This document shows positions 27,201-36,200 of a DNA stretch of 64,000 nt, in pieces; within the stretch, counting starts at the first letter, position 1; each line of letters begins with the position of its first letter. A model generated the notes under the pieces. The model did not search any database. It was not told the origin of the DNA and saw only the letters and a list, made by a program, of their open reading frames with translations. Source of the stretch: a virus; IMG/VR virus record IMGVR_UViG_3300023174_002543, positions 1-64,000 of that record; one strand, given 5' to 3'. Made by a program: the position numbers and the translations under genes.

Positions 27201-30200
27201 TGGTATGGTTTTACCTCATTGATATAATCACCCAATAAAGTAGTGTTATCTACATGATAGTTTACTTCTTGTTGTAATTCACGTACGGTGTATGTTACAT
27301 CCGCAAAGCTAGTTTTATTCAACCATGGTAAATAGTTATTTCCATCATCGTTCTCGCTTTGAATATATTCAAACATCAATATCAAACTCTTGTTACGATG
27401 CTCTAGTAACGGTCCGGTAAAGATTTGTTCATTTAAAGCGCGGATAATATAATAAGTTTCTACTGCAGGGAATGTATCGAACACATCAGTATCAAAGAAG
27501 TTGTCTCCAAATCCAATCTTATTAATTTGGTAATCCCATAATTTATTTGAGAATTCAATTGTACCATCTTGTAAACCAATACGTTTCCATGCACCGTTTG
27601 TGTACAAATGTACTTCACGTTTGCCTTGACCATTTTTAGCTACGCCGGCTATCAACCCCTCAACTGCATCTAACTTATATAAGTCAGAGTACATACCTAC
27701 TTCAACTTTTGTCTTCGTCTTATTATCATAACCGGTTGCCCACCAGTATATATTTGACCAATATATACTAGCATCAAAATAAGCACCGGTTGCTGACAAA
27801 TATGTTAGATTACTAAACTCATTAATGGGGTATTTGGATAGTATGTCATTGGCGTATTCTAAGTAATTTTTTAATGCTCCAAATCTATCAATAAACATAC
27901 TCTGTCTTGGTCTTACACCAATACCAGTTTGCATATAGTCCGGTAATGTGTAATTAGGTACGCTAGCACCAGTCTCATCTATACCAGCAAAACTTTCTAA
28001 GAATCTATTATACAATCCTTCAGGGTTAATTTGTCCAAAAGCATAGTTTGGCAATCCAGGTAAGAAGTCACTAGGACTATTACTTTGAATCAATCTAAAT
28101 TGGTTTTGTATTGTTGACTCGCTTGTTCCAGTGCTAAACCCAAGATGCATATTTGTATTCACACCATTAATATAATCACGTACATTATATAATGCAAAGG
28201 TATCACTACGTAAAGGTGACATGTATGCAATTCCTGAATTTTGAGGACTTGTAATATATCTTTCTAGGATGCTATCAGTTAACGTTTTGTCACCGTGTAA
28301 CTTATTAGTATTTCTTACCCAATAAAAATATTTCTGCACTAAACCGTTATTGTTATTAACACCATACGCAGTTGCATATTTTGTTAGATTATAGGGAGTG
28401 CCTGGTCCTGTGTAATTTACAGGAGTAACACTACTTTCAATCCAAGTATATACAGTTACATCACTACCCGGGAATATTTGACCCCAGTACTTAGCGTTGT
28501 ATGCCAAATCATTTTGATGGTAGTTTAAAAACTTAGTTGTACTAGTATTGAACCAAGTTTTACCTACTTGCTTGATGCTCCATAACATTGAGTTAGTCAT
28601 TGAATTAGTAGTATTGTATCCTGCTGGATCAGTGATGCCAATAAAATCTAAATTCTGTCTTACTGCACCCAATAACTTACCACGTAACGGATCAATATAA
28701 TCTAAGCTAACTAGATTTGCATCTGTAATGTTGTTATATAATTGAACCTTTTGTATTTGATTTACATCTACAACGTTTGTTGAAGTTCTGTGTATGCTCC
28801 AGTTTTGATTTCCAGAAGTATTTTCAAATACATTAACTCTTCCACCAATTGTTCCTTCTCTGAAACCAGGACTACCGATCATTACGATATTATCATTGAA
28901 TGATACACTATTACCATATAAAGGCTCAGCACCATATACTAGTGTATTATCATTGACTGGTTGTGCGTAAACATACTGACCTGAGTTTGCAAAACTTTCA
29001 TTATATGGTTTGATATAATCAAACATATATGCGGCGCCTGCGTTATAGAATACATCTTCAAACGTAGTAAGATTCAAATCAAACACAGTATTATAATGTA
29101 TATCATCACTAAATTTGTCAAAGAATGTGCCTGCATAGCGATTTGATTTCGGTGCAGTAACTACAAAACTGTTTTGCTCATTAAACGCAACTCTATATCC
29201 AAACATACTATTATGCTGCGGATGAGGTTCTCTGATTATTTGAGTTTTAGTATAAGGTGCCATTCCTAATTCATAGAAATAGTTACCATTAAATGCGGTC
29301 ACGTTAAGTTTGTTATTGTCAGAACCCAATTCAACGTTTAATAAACGTATTACTAATCTACCATCTTCGGTTACATAAGCAAATACATTTGGTACTTGAG
29401 TATTATTAATCTGATCCGCAATGTAATATGCATCACGGTCAACTGATATATCTAAGTATACTGAGTATCCATTGATAAACAAGTAAGTAACATCACTATT
29501 GATATGCGCTATGTTTGCTCCTATCAATGCAATCATATATCCATAACGCTTGCCTTCATTAGTAAAGCGGTATACTGCTCCCTCTTGTCCAGGAACAGTG
29601 TGGTCGTATGGAGTACCAATCAATACTTCACTACCGGTTGTGTTCGTTGCAATACTAGTACCAAAACGCTGACTAGGTATAACACCGTTAATATCTTCAT
29701 AACTTGACATTACTTGCATCAACACTAGGTTAGGACTGCTTACAGTAACAAGGTCACCGGCTTTAACTCTAACTGCAAGTTGTATAGCAATGCCACCTAC
29801 AATTGCATATTGTTTACTTGATAATGGCACACCGTTTAGTGTTACAATAGTAGTTGGAGCAAAGTTCCACGGCAATACAACTGCAAAATCTTCAAATTCT
29901 TGAGGGGTATATTGAACTTGGAATGTTTCTATTAATCTATCGAATACCCAAACAACACCAACGTCCGGTACAGGTGGAACTTGTACATCTGGGCTTAGTC
30001 TTACATGATAAGTAGGCGAACCAATGAATATTTTACTTGCATCATGGTTTACAGCAATAGTTGCACCAAAGTTGTCATCACTCTGATGTATTACTGAATT
30101 GCTTGTTGGATCGTCAGGATCACTTAAATCACCGGGGTTCTTACCTAAGTTAAACGCATCGTAACTTAACATATTGAAAGAACCAATGAAATTAAATTGA

Positions 30201-33200
30201 TTGTTTACTGTATTGATATACGTGTCATATACGTACTTTTCTGGATTAGGAGTATTACCATCTAATGAAGGTATACGTGTAATGCTAATGCTATAACCAA
30301 TACGCTCTACAGTATGAATTTTAGTCGTGTCAGTAGTTGCATCATATTCACCAGTCAATACTGTCAAATACGTAGGTAACATATTGGTGTATGTGAATAC
30401 TTTAGCTGAAAGTCCAGTAAATGACGTTTGTGCGTACTGATCCAAAGCTATGAATAATTGTGCATACATGACGGCTGCAAAAAATTCATTAATGTATACC
30501 TTTGTGGTATTACTACCACTACTATAAAAAGCATTAACATTCTTAGTAGTTACATAATCTTTATTATCAACAGAGGGATCTAACGCAAAGTGGGTTCCCG
30601 ATTCACTTATATCACCGGTAATCACGACATAATATTTTCTACGGTCTGTACCAAAGATTCCATTAGCTGAATCTATAGTAGCAGCCTTTGCTGCGTTGGT
30701 AGACCAGGTTACAGATGCTTCACCCGAACCAGTTTGTCCTGTATAATTAGTGTTTAATGTTATGGTTTTTGTAGTAGTTCCGGTTACATTAGATATAGTG
30801 TAATTATTACCACTAATTCTAATTGCACTACCTATCATAGCAGTGCTAACAGTAGATGATGTACTGGTTGTGATAGAACTACCATTTGTTACAGATATTT
30901 GTATATTGATTGAATTATTATCGTATCCAAATCCCTGCAATACACTTAGACCGGTGCTTGTTTCAAGTTGTCTATATTGCAAGAATGTAATTCGTTTACC
31001 TGCAGGGATAGCGTTAACTGCGTTTCCTTTAACAACAAAGAATTTATCCAATGGATTAGTAGTAGCTATCAATTGTCCTACTTCTGGTTGAGGGTCATAT
31101 GTCATTGTTCCATATGTACCATTTTCACCTTTAGTCCATGTACCTGCTATAGTAACTTCAATTGAAATTACTTGATTTGCAAAACCTGGCTTAGTAGTAA
31201 TACCAGTAACAACATGATTTTTGTTAATTTTTACGCCGGTGCTAGTTACTGCAGGAGTAAATCCTGATAATGTTACAGTAGTACCAACATTTACCTTACT
31301 AGTAAGTGCAAAACTAGTACCAGCAAATCGGAAAGTCATTGTACCTGCTGTAGGGGTATTTGCGGTTACACTACTTATAGCTAATAGAGAACTGTTAGTA
31401 ACTGCGGCTGGCAATAATGTATAATCAACTTGTTTCTGGAAATAGAACACACTATTGATTTTAGGTGCACCAACAAACAGATAGTTACTATCACCACTGA
31501 ACGCCATACTAGTACCAACATAGGTTCCACTAACTGTTAATACTTGTTCAGCAACTAATGCTTCAACCTCAGGTAGTGCAACAATTCTATAAATGTGTAA
31601 TTTACTTACTGTGTCACTTGGTTCACTAATAATCATAAACTCGCTATTGCGAGCCATAGCAGTTCCGTAACCTACGCCATGAGTTATTGTATCAGTTTTC
31701 AAATCACCCTGACCACTGCGAATGTATTTGTAAACTTTACCTTTGCCTGGATCACTTATATAGTAACCTAAAGGTGGCATATATGCTACTGCTGCACCCA
31801 ATGAACCGTTATTAATATCAAATATATCGAAACCAATATCTTTATAATTATTAGTCTTTTGATAAACTGCCCAATTGTTTATTGATGCTTGGTCTATCCA
31901 AACTTTTGCACTGTCATATTCGAAATTAATCAATGGCAATGTGTTTATTTTAGTTGGTGAGCTAATTCTTAATGACTGGAACTTATATAACAATGACTGC
32001 TTGGTAAATGTTATAGTTGTTACATTAGATTGTAATGAAAGATTAATTGATACTGCTGTATTACTTACAACTTGCTGTACAATATAAAATCCATTTACAA
32101 TAGTGTTAGTAATAGGATCACTGTTAACAATTGCTATAACATCGTTTGTAACTAAGCCATGTGGTAACAAAAATACTAAAATACAAGTATCATTTAAATT
32201 GTTGACCAGTGACACAAGACGATTAGCCAAGCCAACTGGAGTGTAAATATTCCAATCATTTAGTTTATCTGCTATCCAAATATAATCATTTTTATAAACA
32301 TAATTGATTACACTGTCAGATATACGTTCAACTGTGTATGAATATAATCTAACGTCATCTAAATTAGCATAGCCTGCACTAGGTAACTTAGTTATGCTAC
32401 TATCAGTAACAGTAGGTAATATGTTTGAATTCGCTATTAATCTGCCATAATTCTTTATAGTATAAAGCGGCACTTGTTGTTGTGATATGTCTACATGATT
32501 GCCTCTTGTTATACTAACAATAGCCGGGTTACCAGTTAGTAGGTGTTCGTCTAAGGTAAATTCTATAAAGTTGTGGTTTAGTATGCCTCCATATTCGGCA
32601 GTCTTAATAGACCAATTTTCTTTTACATCGTATGCTAGATTATTGTTTTGTATAGTAGCGCCTTGGAACATGTTGACAACATCTAATGTTCCTTTTTCTG
32701 CTATCATATTTTTGTATATGTTTACCTGAGATACATCATCCAAATCTGCGCTGCTAAGGTAACTACGTGGTCTGTAACCAATCAACGAGAATCCTAATAT
32801 GTCTCCGTCATTTTGAATGTTGCTTCTATGTGTATCATAGTAATACTCTGCTTCGCTTGCACGTGTGCTAGGGTTAGCTAATATACCGGTACTAATTTTA
32901 TCGTAACTAGTCAATATCCAATCGTTATAATCAAAAACATTACTTGGGACTATTACTAACTTATTAGCCATCCAATATTTGCGTTTGTACAATACAATTG
33001 TACCTTTGGTATACTTAGTATTTTCTTTCCAATTGACTACATTATTTTGATTTTGAATAAAGCCAGGTGCATATAATGTGCCATCCCATTGATTAGTTTT
33101 ATTTCCTCTGATATACAATCTTTGCTGACGCAATCCAGTAATTAGATTATAGAGAATATCATTGAATACTGTCTGGTTATCAAAAATAACTATGTGTTCT

Positions 33201-36200
33201 GAAATACTAGTATCTGCACGTAGATAACTAATTGTATCCCCGTTAGTAAGTACCTTCATTTGAAACGTGGTATTTTTTCTGTAGATAGCCAAATCATTTA
33301 GTTTTATAGGTACTAAATTCTGATTCAATACAAAGTTTTGTTGATACAATGTAAATGGTTGCAGAATTCCAACTTCTTTTTCTACGTGAAAATAATTTGA
33401 ACATGGATTCAAATTAATAACACTTCCTGTTTCCCAACCAGTACGAACCCAATATAGCATTTCTGCTATCATTTGATTCCAGTCAAGTACTGTGTTATTT
33501 TCTACATCATCAAACACTACACCGCGGGACTCTAAGTAGTTACCATAACCTGCTAAGAAATTAGCTAACTCTGTTATAGTTTTAAATTGATGTCCATACG
33601 TTACATACTGTAGTTGGGTTGAAAAATCAGTATCTACATAAACTAGTAAATCAATAACTTTTATTAATTTTTGTTTTGTTTTTGGATTAGGTACACTTGA
33701 AATAAAGTATGTTTGGTTTTGACTATTTCCATATACTCTATAACCATATTCAGTTTTTTGTATAATAACAGAACTATAAATGATACTATCATTTGGTTCA
33801 TTTTGATAATGTAAAATGGTGTAGCTGTCATCAGGTACAACCAATGAAGTATTAGAACTGTTCGGTGATCCTTTTTCTATATAGAAGTTTATTTTGTCTT
33901 TATCGGTATATCCACTAATTCTATACGACAATCTAACATCTACATATGCAAGTAAATCTTCAATAATAGTAGTACCTGCTAAACCATATTGGTATAGATA
34001 ATCAATAATCCAGTTCGTATAACTGTGTTTGACGCTTCTATCATCATGTCCGTATAGTTTAGGTTGTACACCCGTACTTCTAAATCTATCGTAAACTAAG
34101 TATTGACGGAATTCGTAGTTATATTTGTAAACATCTAAATCTAAACCTAATGTAAAGAATTGTGCTGGCTTTGCTAATGCAAATATTCGCATTAAATCAA
34201 ATGGCCATGTTGAACTTTTTAGATAGCTATACTCTGCTGGACCCACATCACCGATTGCCCATTCATTATTGAATGTCATTTTGCTATAGTTACGAACCAC
34301 AGATTCAAACGGGCTTATTAGTTCACCTTTGCTATTGACCGGTAGTACGTCTAATAATTTAGGGCGAGCATATCTATCATCAACATATGGATTACCATTA
34401 TTGTATATGTAGCCGTTACTTAAATCAGTCCACAATAATAAATTATCACTTGTGTATGGGCCTAGACCATAACGGTCGTCCCACCATATTGGTTTAACTG
34501 GTAAGCCTAACATCTCCCAGGGAGTGGCATGAGGTGATGCAGTATCATAGAACCATAAATAGATACCTCTCCAGTTACCTTGTTTGAAAGCTGTGTTATC
34601 TACTTTATTTTTTGCTTTATTATAATTCCATGTATACTCATTTGAAGTATCATAGTACTGTACTGCAATATCTACACGATTCAATCCTATCCAGTTTAAG
34701 AAACTGGTAGTATATAATTGCATAACTTGGTCATACGTATAATCTGTAGTTCTAAATTGGCCCGGGAACACATCTGCATATGTTAATGGGATTTTAGCAT
34801 CAACTTTAATGTTATTATAGATTCTGCATTCAAACTCAAATAATACCTTATCCCTAAAATCAATTAGATTACCATAATCATCAAAACCATCATATAATTT
34901 TGTTAGACTACCATCATGTCCCTTAATAAAATATGTAGGTCTCAAATAAGTTTGGTCTAAGATAATTTCAGGAATAAATTTAGGATATAGTCCTAATTTG
35001 GTAGGAGTGTTAGGAATATAACTACCATATGTTTGACTATATTCTTTAACTGTTACAACATCTCCGTCTTGTAACTGAGTCGAAATTATTAGATATGGTT
35101 GAGATTCGTTAACAAAATAATCAACATCCTTTAATAATTGTGAATATCGCATTATTCCGTTAACCATTTTACTAACATAAATTAATACCGATTCATAATT
35201 TGCAATAGTAAAGTTGTATACTTTTGATAACGGATAAACTGTATTACTAATACCAATTGCAAACGTATAACTGTTTACGACAGTAGGAGTTTTACACGGT
35301 AACATGTCTCCCCAAAAGAATGGGGTTGATTGAGTTTTTGAACTAGATATAATGTCTAATACATCATCTAGCATATTACTAGCACTATCGTAAGGTGTAT
35401 AGTCTTGTGAGTTTACTGTGTTAACTAATAATGATTTAAACTTTACATACTCGGTTGCATTATAACCAAGGCTATTAAAAAAGTTTGTGTCTTGTCTACG
35501 AATAAATGCTGCTGATGTTACAATAGATGCGCTATTTTGAATAATTCTAGTACCGTATGGTACTGGATTACCTAAATCTCTATAATTATTTGCACCAAAA
35601 CTTTCGCCGGCTAAGTTAGGTATATTATTACAAATGCTCTTATAGTGGCCTCTTATGTCACCTGCATTAATTGTAGTGGTTTGATAATTGAATGGATTTT
35701 GTTGTAAGTTACTTGGTACCTCATAGTATCCAATATTACTTACGCTATCGCTATATACTTTAACTGTTACCGAGTCACCAGGAGTTAAAGTTTTTGTAAT
35801 AGTCACATGTGTTTCATCACCTACTATAGCGGTAGTATATTCAGAAATCCTAGCATTGTTTACATAAACTACGCTTGTAGGCCAAGCAGTAGAGAAGCTA
35901 TCTTTAATTGGAACATCTAATACAAATGTATTGTTTGTGTTATTATTATAGAATGTAAAATTGAAGATTTGATATTGAAAACTCGTATCAGCCGCAGTCT
36001 CCCATCCTATTTTTCTAATATAATGTGTTTTATCTACGTATTGATATGCATAGCCGTAGTTTACCGGTTGGTTAATACTTTGACCATTATATACAAAATT
36101 AAATGTTTTGCTATTCAAAGTAGCTTCAAAGTTAATATCGTTTAAATTTCCTACACCACTATATTGAATAGGCAAACCTAATACAGGATCTTTAACTCCT

